Source: an uncultured Peptococcaceae bacterium
GTDB lineage: Bacteria > Bacillota > Dehalobacteriia > UBA4068 > UBA4997
DNA length: 48,134 nt
Direction of reading: 5' to 3'
Assembly (NCBI GenBank): GCA_947647555.1
Contig: CANSKT010000005.1
Location: forward strand, 1 to 48,134
A program made the position numbers and the translations under genes. This document shows, one piece after another, positions 41,541 to 48,134 of the stretch. How positions within the stretch are numbered: the first letter of the stretch is position 1; the number at the start of each line of letters is the position of its first letter. Under the pieces are notes generated by a model. The model saw only the letters and a list, made by a program, of their open reading frames with translations. It ran no database searches and was not told where the DNA came from.

Positions 41541-42305
41541 TTACCTCCCTGGTGTTGGTTGGTCTGGCGCCGGCCAACGCCTGTTAAAGTATAATAAAAG
41601 CAGACCGGCTGCAATGCCGATAATGCTGATAACCTGCGCCATTTGCAGAGGGCCGAGCATCAGGCTGTCCGTGCGGAAATGCTCAATGCAGAAGCGGCCA
41701 CAGGAATAGAAGATAAGATAGCAGGCCGCGATATCGCCGGTTTGCCGCAGGGCGCGCGGACGACGCAGGGTTAAAAACAGCAGCAGGCCAAAGCCCAGCG
41801 CGTCCCAGATACTTTCATAGAGGAAGGTGGGGTGGCGATATGCGCCGTCAATGAACATGGCCCAGGGCAAATCGGTTTCATAACCGTAGGCCTCCTGATT
41901 GAAAAAATTACCCCAGCGGCCGATGGCCTGCGCCAGAATAAGGCCGGGGGTGATGATATCAGCCCAGAGCCGAAACGGCACATTCTGTTTGCGCGACATG
42001 ATGAACAGCACCAGCGCGCCGGCCAGTATGGCTCCGTGAATGGCCAGTCCGCCATGCCAGATGGCGATGATTTTTTCCGGGTTATGGCTGTAATAGGGCC
42101 AGTTGAAAGCGACGTAATAGAGCCGCGCGCCTACCAGACCCAGCGGTACGGCGGCCAGCGCCAAATCCAGCAGGTAATCGAAGCTGATTTGGTGGCGAAG
42201 CGCCAGTCGCCAGCTGATAAATACCGCCAGAATAATGCCGCTGACAATTAAAATGCCGTACCAGCGCACGGTGAGCGGCCCGATTGTAAAAGCTATTGCT
42301 GACAT
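41541..42305 (-). CDS. lgt: Prolipoprotein diacylglyceryl transferase
   Basis: Lgt moves diacylglycerol from phosphatidylglycerol to the lipobox Cys of prelipoproteins. The 254-residue membrane protein has about seven helices, the signature GRWGNFFNQEAYG, and HGGLAIHG with conserved His and Arg. Substrates in this window include LivJ and the small lipoprotein at 12397. ATG follows AGGAGGATTAGC. Confidence 0.96.
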   Translation of the reverse strand: MSAIAFTIGPLTVRWYGILIVSGIILAVFISWRLALRHQISFDYLLDLALAAVPLGLVGARLYYVAFNWPYYSHNPEKIIAIWHGGLAIHGAILAGALVLFIMSRKQNVPFRLWADIITPGLILAQAIGRWGNFFNQEAYGYETDLPWAMFIDGAYRHPTFLYESIWDALGFGLLLFLTLRRPRALRQTGDIAACYLIFYSCGRFCIEHFRTDSLMLGPLQMAQVISIIGIAAGLLLLYFNRRWPAPDQPTPGR

Positions 42306-42452
42306 GCTAATCCTCCTTGTTTATCCTTTTATTTTAGCTTAAAAAAAGCAATTTGTCCATGTTTTTTTTATGAAAAATGACGGCGGCCGGGGCATAATCC
42401 GGCGGAAAATGGGGATATATATTGTTAGGTTAGAAAAAAGGAAGTGTGTGGC

Positions 42453-43244
42453 TTGAAGCTGATTTTACGAGCGGCGGCTTTGACTGCCGGGATTTTTTTC
42501 TGGGCAAATGCCGGCGTGCCGGCAACAGCGCAGACGGCTCCGGCTGATTTTTACAGGCAGGCGGAGGCTGGCTGGCGGTTGTATGTGGCGCAGCCGGGCG
42601 ATAATTTTTTAATATTGGGGCGGCGTTTGGGCTATGCGCCGGAACTTTTGGCGGCTTTAAATAATCTTTCGGCCGGTTATTGCTGTCAGGGCGGTGAAAA
42701 TTTGCGCCTGCCGCAGGGTTTGCCTTTTGATGAGGTTTGGCTTGACGACGCTGACCGCAGTACGACGGCGGACGGCGCCGGGCGGCGTTTGGCCAGCCGC
42801 GGCGGTGTGAATGGAGCGGATAGTAGGGCGCTTTTAAGCGGCCAGAAAACATGGGCGGCTCCTCTGCTGGTTAAAGGCACGGTTACCTCTGCTTTTGGCA
42901 GCAGCCGCAGCAGCACCGGGCCGCATCATGGTTTGGATATTGCCGTGCCTAAGGGAACGCCGATTTTGGCGGCGCATGGCGGTACGGTTTTGGAGGCCGG
43001 CTGGAAGAATGATGTTTATGGTTATGCCGTGGTTTTGGAGCATGGCAACGGTTGGCAGACGCTTTATGCGCATTGCAGTCAGGTTTTGGTGACGCCGGGG
43101 CAGCAGGTGCGTCAGGGGGAGCGGATTGCGCTGGTTGGCTCCACCGGCAACAGCACCGGGCCGCATTTGCATTTGGAATTGCACAAGGACGGTGCGTTTT
43201 TGAACCCGGCGGATTTTTTTACCGGGCTGCTGCTTGAGGTTTAA
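42453..43244 (+). CDS. M23 family metallopeptidase with LysM-like domain
   Basis: A secreted peptidoglycan peptidase of about 263 residues. It has a signal peptide (MKLILRAAALTAG...ATAQT), a LysM-like segment (about 45-90: YVAQPGDNFLILGRRLGY to LRLP) and a Gly/Arg linker. A complete LytM/M23 domain follows, with Zn ligands in HHGLDIAVPKGTP and HLHLELHKDG and the catalytic His in YAHC. All M23 residues are present, so it should be active. TTG 42453 is preferred: it lies 8 bp from AAGGAAG and gives a normal signal peptide; GTG 42444 overlaps the ribosome site. Confidence 0.9.
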   Translation: MKLILRAAALTAGIFFWANAGVPATAQTAPADFYRQAEAGWRLYVAQPGDNFLILGRRLGYAPELLAALNNLSAGYCCQGGENLRLPQGLPFDEVWLDDADRSTTADGAGRRLASRGGVNGADSRALLSGQKTWAAPLLVKGTVTSAFGSSRSSTGPHHGLDIAVPKGTPILAAHGGTVLEAGWKNDVYGYAVVLEHGNGWQTLYAHCSQVLVTPGQQVRQGERIALVGSTGNSTGPHLHLELHKDGAFLNPADFFTGLLLEV

Positions 43245-43268
43245 GCGGCAAATTGATTTTATTAATAG

Positions 43269-43297
43269 AAAAAACCGGCTGGGTGGCCGGTTTTTTT
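43269..43297. terminator. Bidirectional terminator between M23 gene and dapL
   Basis: AAAACCGGC-TGGGTG-GCCGGTTTT with T runs on both strands, between convergent genes. Confidence 0.88.
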
Positions 43298-43301
43298 GTT
43301 G

Positions 43302-44510
43302 TTATTTTTGGAAGTATTTTTTCAAACGCTCGGCTGCTTCCTGCGTGTCTTGCAGACTGCCAAAGGCTGTCAGGCGGAAATAGCCCTCTCCCTGCTGGCC
43401 GAAGCCGGAACCGGGGGTGCCGATGATGTTCAGTTCGTTTAACAGCAGGTCAAAGAACTGCCATGAGGTTTGGCCGGCCGGCGTTTTCAGCCAGATATAG
43501 GGGGAGTTTTCACCGCCGGTGCAGCTGAAGCCCAGATTCAGCAGGGTATCGCGGATAATTTTGGCGTTTTGCAGGTAATGGTTGATGACCTGTTTAACCT
43601 GCGCCTGCCCCTCTGGGGTGTAGATGGCGGCCGCGCCGCGCTGAACGATATAGGGAACGCCGTTGAATTTGGTGCTTTGGCGGCGGAACCAGAGGGCGTT
43701 CAGGCTGGTTTCAGCAGCGGCGCCGTCTGGGTTTTGGCCGCGCAAGGCCTGGGGAACGACTGTCCAGGCGCAGCGAGTGCCGGTGAAGCCGGCTGTTTTG
43801 GAGAAGCTGCAAAATTCGATTGCACATTCCTGCGCGCCGGGGATTTCATAAATGGACTGCGGCAGGGAGGGGTCTGTGATGAACGCTTTATAGGCGGCGT
43901 CATAGAGGATAATGGCCTGATGTTCCCGGGCGTAGTTTACCCAAGCGGTTAACTGCTCTTTGGTGAAAACCGCGCCGGTGGGGTTGTTGGGCGAGCAGAG
44001 GCAGATTAAATCAGCGTGCCAGTCCGGCGGCTCCGGGCAGAAGCCGGTTGCTTCTGTGCAGGGCAGAGTGCGCACCTGTCGGCCGGCCATAATGTTGGTG
44101 TCGATGTAAACGGGATAGACGGGGTCTGAGACGGCTACCACGTTGGCGGCGCTGAAAATATCACCGATATTGCCGGAATCGCTTTTGCTGCCGTCGCTGA
44201 CAAAGATTTCAGAGGGTTGCAGCTGTACGCTGCGTGGGGCGTAATCATTTTGCAAAATGGCGTTAATCAGAAAATCATAGCCCTCATAGGGGCCATAGCC
44301 GCGAAAGGTTTCTGCGGCCCCCATTTCCTGCACGGCCTGCTGCATGGCCTGCACTACTGCCGGGCAAAGCGGCTGGGTGACGTCGCCGATGCCCAGACTA
44401 ATCAGCTTTGCCTGGGGGTGGGCCTTTTGATACTGCGTCCGTTTATCGGCAATTTCTGCAAAGAGATAGCTTTCGGCCAGTTTGTTAAAATTGTCATTAA
44501 TATAAACCAT
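43302..44510 (-). CDS. dapL: LL-diaminopimelate aminotransferase
   Basis: DapL converts tetrahydrodipicolinate directly to LL-diaminopimelate using Glu, bypassing the acylated DAP route, for lysine and peptidoglycan. The 402-residue PLP enzyme has ISLGIGDVTQPLCP, FRGYGPYEGYDFL, SDGSKSDSGNI, SPNNPTGAVFT and the PLP lysine in SFSKTAGFTGTRCAW. The start ATG is weakly supported (AAGGAAAAAATC upstream). It is a single-gene transcription unit behind a good promoter. Confidence 0.96.
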   Translation of the reverse strand: MVYINDNFNKLAESYLFAEIADKRTQYQKAHPQAKLISLGIGDVTQPLCPAVVQAMQQAVQEMGAAETFRGYGPYEGYDFLINAILQNDYAPRSVQLQPSEIFVSDGSKSDSGNIGDIFSAANVVAVSDPVYPVYIDTNIMAGRQVRTLPCTEATGFCPEPPDWHADLICLCSPNNPTGAVFTKEQLTAWVNYAREHQAIILYDAAYKAFITDPSLPQSIYEIPGAQECAIEFCSFSKTAGFTGTRCAWTVVPQALRGQNPDGAAAETSLNALWFRRQSTKFNGVPYIVQRGAAAIYTPEGQAQVKQVINHYLQNAKIIRDTLLNLGFSCTGGENSPYIWLKTPAGQTSWQFFDLLLNELNIIGTPGSGFGQQGEGYFRLTAFGSLQDTQEAAERLKKYFQK

Positions 44511-44570
44511 TTTTTGATTTTTTCCTTTCTGTAATAATCTGTTTTGACGTGCATAATCTTAATCTATATT

Positions 44571-44599
44571 ATTATAGAAGATTGCGGCTGGATATGCAA
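44571..44599 (-). promoter_or_regulatory. Promoter of dapL
   Basis: On the minus strand TTGCAT (44599-44594), a 17-bp spacer and a perfect TATAAT (44576-44571). Confidence 0.8.
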
Positions 44600-44644
44600 G
44601 CTATACCGCTTTTGTATTCAGAATTTTTTCATTAATTTAAGATA

Positions 44645-44673
44645 TTGACAAGCCAGGAAAAGATTAGTAAAAT
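44645..44673 (+). promoter_or_regulatory. Promoter of the SLH surface protein, overlapping the dispersed motif
   Basis: A perfect TTGACA (44645-44650), a 17-bp spacer and TAAAAT (44668-44673). The -35 box is part of TAATTTAAGATATTGACAA (44633-44651 region), the reverse complement of the ndk upstream repeat. Confidence 0.8.
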
Positions 44674-44709
44674 ATAAATTAACATGAATTAAGAGGAGGT
44701 TTATCTTTA

Positions 44710-47034
44710 ATGAAGAAAAAGGTTTCAGCTATTTTGTTGGTTTGGCTGGCGGCTTTTTGTCTGCTGCCGGGAATGGCCAGGGCAGAAATTAAGGAGTGTA
44801 ATGTGCCGGATATTAGTTGGTGGCTGTATAATCTGGCCGATGACCAGGGGCTGACTGATAAATCCTATGAGGATAAGGCCAAGGTAATGGTTTTCTTAAA
44901 CAGAACCTGCGCTAATTCTCAGGCCAGCATCAGAGCGCTGGCGGCCAGCAAATGGGCAACAGACGACAGGATTCAGATAATTGCGGTTTGCCTTAATGGT
45001 ACTGATGAGCAAATTCAGCAATTTAAGAACACATATGCTGCAAATTGCGGCAATATAGTTTTTGCCAAATCTAACAACAATCTTAATGTTTGGAATGATT
45101 ATATGAGCGCCTGCGGTATAAATGGAGGCGGCTATCCTTTTAATTTTGCAATTCTTAACGGTAAAATTCTTTATACCTGGGATACATGCAATAGCATAAG
45201 GGATTATGATACTGTTTTTAATAAGTTATTAAATGAAGAAGTTCCTGACGTTTATCAGTTTAAAATCAACGGCGTTGAAAATTATACAGAGGCTTATGCT
45301 GTTTTGGCAGAGTTAAATGCGCACCGTATGGCCAATGGGCGGCCGCCATTATATATGGACGAAAAATTGCTGGAGGCGGCCATGCAGCGCGCGGCGGAAA
45401 GCGCTGTTTATTATGGCGGCCCGGAGCATACCCGGCCGGACGGCAGTGTTGGTTTGACGATTATCCAGGGCAATGTGAATAAGGCCGAGAATATTGCGGT
45501 TGGGTATAGCAACGCTTCGGCGGTTATGGCCGGCTGGAAAAGTTCACCGGGACACAATGAAAATATGCTGAATAATATTATGACGGCGGCTGGTGTTGGC
45601 TGTTTTGAATATAATGGCGTTAAATACTGGGTGCAGTTGTTTTCCTCTGCTGACCCGAGTATGGCCTCAAAGCCTGCTGAAAATCCGACCGTGCTGCATG
45701 ATATTCTGGCGCTGCCGCAGTATCTGAAATTGCAGGCTGCGCCGGCGGCGCTAACTGTGCAGCCGGGCGAAACAGCAGTTTTAAAGCTGAATAATTCTAA
45801 TTTAAATTATAACAATAAAACCGGGGTTATTCAGGCTACTTATGCTAAGATAAGCAATGAGAATGTGGCGAGCGTTACCCTGGCCGGCGAGCAAGTTCAG
45901 GTTAAAGGTCTGGCGGACGGCGTGACTACGCTTAAACTGGGCGGCGTGGCTTCGCGTGCGGCCGGCGCGCCTTATACGATTGAAGTTAAGGTTACTGTGG
46001 GCGACGGTGTGGAAACGCCGGGTGGTGATACGGAAACACCGGGCGGCGATACGGAAACGCCGGGTGGCGATACGGAAACGCCGGGCGAGAAGTTTAAGTT
46101 GACACTTAATTCTGATAAGGGTAATATTGGCGGCACCGGTAAGGAGATTATGTCGGTTGACGTTGTGCAAGGCAAGGCGTATCGTTTGCCGACTGCCAGC
46201 AAGTCCGGTTTTACGCTGCAATATTGGAGCGACGGTAAGAATAATTATAAGGCGAACACGGATTATGTGGTGGCGCATGATACCGAGTTAATTGCTGTTT
46301 GGCAAAAATATACCGGCGGCAGTTCTGGCAGTCATCGGCCGGGCAATACTACTAAGCCGACCCAGCCGGAAAAACCAACAGAGCCGACGAAACCTACCGA
46401 ACCTAACAAGCCAACCGAGCCGAGTAAGCCGGGCAACAGCCTTAAGCTTTCAGCGGCGGAGTTGAATGCGGCCGTTGGGGAAGTTACGGCGAAATATGCC
46501 GATGTTAAGACAAACGACTGGTATGCTGAAGCGGTAGCTTTTGTGTATAAGCAGGGCATGATGAACGGTTTGGGCGATAACCGCTTTGCGCCGGGTGAAA
46601 AGACTACGCGCGCAATGTTGGTAACCATGCTGTATCGTTTGGAGAAAGACGCTGGCGGCAGTGCGGCAACAAAATTCTCCGACGTGCCGGCCGGACAGTG
46701 GTTTAGCGACGCGGTTAACTGGTCGGCCAGCGCCGGCGTGGTGAACGGCCTGGAAAATGGCAAATTTGCGCCTAATGATAATATTAGCCGTGAACAGCTG
46801 GCGGTAATGCTGTATCGTTATGCCCAGCTTAAAGGGTATGATGTTAGCGTTAAGGGTGATTTGAGCAAGTTTGATGATAATGGCAGCGTTGCGGCCTGGG
46901 CTAAGGAGCCTCTGCAGTGGGCTGTGGGCAGCGGTTTGATTAATGGCAAAGGCGAGGGTTCTCTGGAGCCGGGCAGTAATGCTACACGCGCCGAGGTTGC
47001 TACTATGTTGATGCGACTGCTTAATCAGGACTAA
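44710..47034 (+). CDS. SLH-anchored surface protein with thioredoxin-like and CAP domains
   Basis: A 774-residue exported protein. In order: signal peptide (1-25, cleaved after MARA); a thioredoxin/TlpA-like region (about 30-175) in which the active site reads NRTCANSQ, so only one Cys of a CxxC is present; a CAP/SCP domain (about 190-325) with EHTRPDG, GHNENMLN and YWVQLFS; a beta-sandwich, Ig-like part (about 335-430); three to four GGDTETP repeats; an InlB/Flg_new-like repeat (about 460-535, with YWSDGKNNY and ELIAVWQKY); a Lys/Pro/Thr/Glu linker; and three SLH domains (about 596-640, 655-700, 719-770). The SLH triplet binds pyruvylated wall polymers. The ATG follows AGAGGAGG. Confidence 0.9.
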   Translation: MKKKVSAILLVWLAAFCLLPGMARAEIKECNVPDISWWLYNLADDQGLTDKSYEDKAKVMVFLNRTCANSQASIRALAASKWATDDRIQIIAVCLNGTDEQIQQFKNTYAANCGNIVFAKSNNNLNVWNDYMSACGINGGGYPFNFAILNGKILYTWDTCNSIRDYDTVFNKLLNEEVPDVYQFKINGVENYTEAYAVLAELNAHRMANGRPPLYMDEKLLEAAMQRAAESAVYYGGPEHTRPDGSVGLTIIQGNVNKAENIAVGYSNASAVMAGWKSSPGHNENMLNNIMTAAGVGCFEYNGVKYWVQLFSSADPSMASKPAENPTVLHDILALPQYLKLQAAPAALTVQPGETAVLKLNNSNLNYNNKTGVIQATYAKISNENVASVTLAGEQVQVKGLADGVTTLKLGGVASRAAGAPYTIEVKVTVGDGVETPGGDTETPGGDTETPGGDTETPGEKFKLTLNSDKGNIGGTGKEIMSVDVVQGKAYRLPTASKSGFTLQYWSDGKNNYKANTDYVVAHDTELIAVWQKYTGGSSGSHRPGNTTKPTQPEKPTEPTKPTEPNKPTEPSKPGNSLKLSAAELNAAVGEVTAKYADVKTNDWYAEAVAFVYKQGMMNGLGDNRFAPGEKTTRAMLVTMLYRLEKDAGGSAATKFSDVPAGQWFSDAVNWSASAGVVNGLENGKFAPNDNISREQLAVMLYRYAQLKGYDVSVKGDLSKFDDNGSVAAWAKEPLQWAVGSGLINGKGEGSLEPGSNATRAEVATMLMRLLNQD
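46012..46088 (+). repeat. 21-bp tandem repeat within the SLH gene
   Basis: About 3.6 copies of a 21-bp unit encoding ETPGGDT, differing only at third positions. A likely site of copy-number variation. Confidence 0.9.
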
Positions 47035-47047
47035 AAATAGACAAACA

Positions 47048-47082
47048 ATTTCCGGCTGTGTTTTTATAATGCAGCCGGAAAT
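47048..47082 (+). terminator. Hairpin after the SLH gene
   Basis: ATTTCCGGCTG (47048-47058) pairs perfectly with CAGCCGGAAAT (47072-47082). Only a weak T run (GTATTATT) follows. Confidence 0.6.
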
Positions 47083-47111
47083 GTATTATTAAGAACAAAT
47101 GGGGTTTTTAT

Positions 47112-47873
47112 ATGGGTAAGGAATTTAACTGGCGCGACGAGGTGCCGGAGGGCTGGGTGCCGCTGATTGAGGCTGATGAATGGCTGCGAGAGAGTTTTGA
47201 TGAGTTTTCTAATGAGTATGAGCCGGTGCCGGCGTTTTTAATTCAGGACTTGCGCGGCGGTAATATGGAGCGTCTGCGGCCAATCTGTGCGCTTTATGGG
47301 GAGCCAGGTTTGCAGCTGCTGGCCGGTTTGCAGGAGATTGATAAGGCCAGTCTGGATACGTCGCAGATTGAAACACCAAGTGGGACGGCTTATGCCGGCT
47401 ATTTCTTTGCGGCTTATCAGGGGGATACGCCGGAGAGCCAGCAGGCGGCGGCCACGGCGGCTTATGCTTACATTAAACAGGTTAATCGGATTTATCGGCA
47501 GGAATTTAACGAGCCGGAGCCGCTGGACGAGGACGCGCGGATTGAGATATCCACCGGGGCGGCTGGCCGGGCGCTGGCCGAGGAAATGCATCAGGCCTGG
47601 GTGCATAATCTGGATATACCGGAGGTGGAAATTGGTTATAGCCTGCGCGAGTGGTTTGCGGAATTGCCGCTGCTGCCGGAATGTAATGATTTAAGCTGTT
47701 TTCTGGACGAAGCGCTTTACCATATTAATAATGATTATTTGCTTTCTTATTATTTCCAGTGGCCGTTGACCGGGCGCAGCGACGATAATCCGTTTTTGCC
47801 GCATTTTCTGCTTTGGAAAATGGGTTTGGAAATTCATTTTCCGGCAAGAAACCGGGTTGTGGTTACGATATAG
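47112..47873 (+). CDS. Unrecognised acidic soluble protein
   Basis: I do not recognise this 253-residue protein. It has no signal or membrane segment, is strongly acidic (many Glu and Asp), and is rich in Trp, Tyr and Leu. Visible stretches are WVPLIEADEWLRESFDEF, then ICALYGEPGLQLLAGLQEID, an Ala-rich helical middle (QAAATAAYAYIKQVNRIYRQE) and FLPHFLLWKMGLEIHF near the end. No catalytic motif is evident. The ATG follows TGGGG weakly. A 14-base palindrome GCTATTAAAATAGC follows the stop. It lies next to an rRNA operon. Confidence 0.68.
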   Translation: MGKEFNWRDEVPEGWVPLIEADEWLRESFDEFSNEYEPVPAFLIQDLRGGNMERLRPICALYGEPGLQLLAGLQEIDKASLDTSQIETPSGTAYAGYFFAAYQGDTPESQQAAATAAYAYIKQVNRIYRQEFNEPEPLDEDARIEISTGAAGRALAEEMHQAWVHNLDIPEVEIGYSLREWFAELPLLPECNDLSCFLDEALYHINNDYLLSYYFQWPLTGRSDDNPFLPHFLLWKMGLEIHFPARNRVVVTI

Positions 47874-47898
47874 GGTCATTTTGGCTATTAAAATAGCG

Positions 47899-47907
47899 TG
47901 GTATAAT
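47899..47907 (+). promoter_or_regulatory. rRNA operon promoter P1 (extended -10)
   Basis: TGGTATAAT is an extended -10 element (TGnTATAAT) with a perfect TATAAT at 47902-47907; the -35 region is weak. It lies about 110 bp upstream of P2. Confidence 0.5.
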
Positions 47908-47949
47908 AGATTTTATTTAGTGCATAATATAGGAAGAAACAGGTTCTTG

Positions 47950-47987
47950 AAAAAAAACTGGAAAAAAATATAAAAAAATTGAAAAAA
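47950..47987 (+). promoter_or_regulatory. Phased A-tracts, likely UP element
   Basis: Four A-tracts of 6-8 bases at 47950-47957, 47962-47968, 47972-47978 and 47982-47987 have centres 9.5-11.5 bp apart, close to the helical repeat. They end just before the P2 -35 box, the position of an rrn UP element. Confidence 0.75.
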
Positions 47988-47991
47988 GGTG

Positions 47992-48020
47992 TTGACAAAA
48001 GCAGCAAAAGGTGTTATTAT
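47992..48020 (+). promoter_or_regulatory. rRNA operon promoter P2
   Basis: A perfect TTGACA (47992-47997), a 17-bp spacer and TATTAT (48015-48020), preceded by phased A-tracts. Confidence 0.85.
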
Positions 48021-48027
48021 ATATAAG

Positions 48028-48134
48028 CACTCGCCAAACGGCACAGCACAAAAGCCTGAGCCGCCCGGTGAGATGAGAGAAACAGGTCTTTGAAAACTAA
48101 ATAGTGAGCAGCCAAGTTCAAGCAAGAGATAAGT
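48028..48134 (+). other. rRNA operon leader; 16S rRNA expected just outside the window
   Basis: The transcript contains GAGAAACAGGTCTTTGAAAACT, described by its core TCTTTGAAAACTAAATAG, which is the boxA-like and pre-16S leader sequence common to Bacillota rrn operons. No mature 16S sequence is reached before the window ends at 48134. Confidence 0.82.

Overview
The window looks like chromosomal DNA of a low-to-mid GC, anaerobic member of the Bacillota (Clostridia- or Negativicutes-like). The evidence is near-consensus TTGACA/TATAAT promoters with 17-bp spacers, AGGAGG-type ribosome binding sites, several TTG starts, C-terminal SLH domains, LL-diaminopimelate aminotransferase, ATP-type PEP carboxykinase, formate-tetrahydrofolate ligase with a cyclodeaminase, and the gene order rpmE-yqhQ-prfA-prmC-tsaC. 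No phage, insertion sequence or CRISPR array was seen, and genus cannot be fixed from the sequence alone.

Layout. 1-383: a minus-strand tRNA cluster (Lys, Lys, Glu, Asp, partial Phe) behind a consensus promoter. 643-7852: a VanW-type surface protein, purA, an unrecognised protein built from two copies of one domain, ndk, pckA and a tandem pair of paralogous membrane proteins. 7853-8470: an RNA-rich intergenic region with a candidate type I toxin-antitoxin module (31-residue hydrophobic peptide, convergent antisense RNA, shared terminator, direct repeats) and a second, apparently toxin-less antisense RNA locus. 8445-11475: a BceAB-type ABC transporter behind an inverted repeat matching BceR-type operators. 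11607-17167: monofunctional transglycosylase, a Gly/Asn-rich lipoprotein, a nucleoside kinase-like fusion, an alanine/glycine:cation symporter and a DUF554 protein. 17161-22751: a block of tandem AT-rich repeats followed by the branched-chain amino-acid transporter genes livJHMGF. 23374-26955: one-carbon genes fhs and fchA, then ychF, followed by a candidate small RNA. 27090-31892: the minus-strand translation cluster. 32159-39105: the seven-gene Mrp Na+/H+ antiporter operon behind a long leader with an internal terminator, plus a small membrane protein. 39175-44510: LysE exporter and divergent LysR, a 34-bp perfect fold-back, an SDR (YmfI-like) and lgt, an M23 peptidase and dapL. 44710-47873: a large SLH surface protein with thioredoxin-like and CAP domains, and an unknown protein. 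47874-48134: strong tandem promoters and leader of an rRNA operon whose 16S gene should begin just past the window.

Together the genes suggest an amino-acid-fermenting, Na+-handling anaerobe: amino acids enter through Liv and the AGCS symporter, pckA links C4 acids and PEP, fhs/fchA move one-carbon units between formate, folates and possibly formimino-amino acids, and Mrp manages Na+ and pH. BceAB, the VanW protein, MtgA, the M23 peptidase, DapL and the SLH protein concern the cell envelope.

The most notable features are the type I toxin-antitoxin-like module with its orphan partner (7870-8420), the fold-back that rewrites the end of the LysR gene (40728-40799), a 15-19 bp motif recurring at four loci, a candidate two-hairpin small RNA after ychF, the attenuator-like Mrp leader, and a tRNA-Glu with a doubly mismatched acceptor stem.
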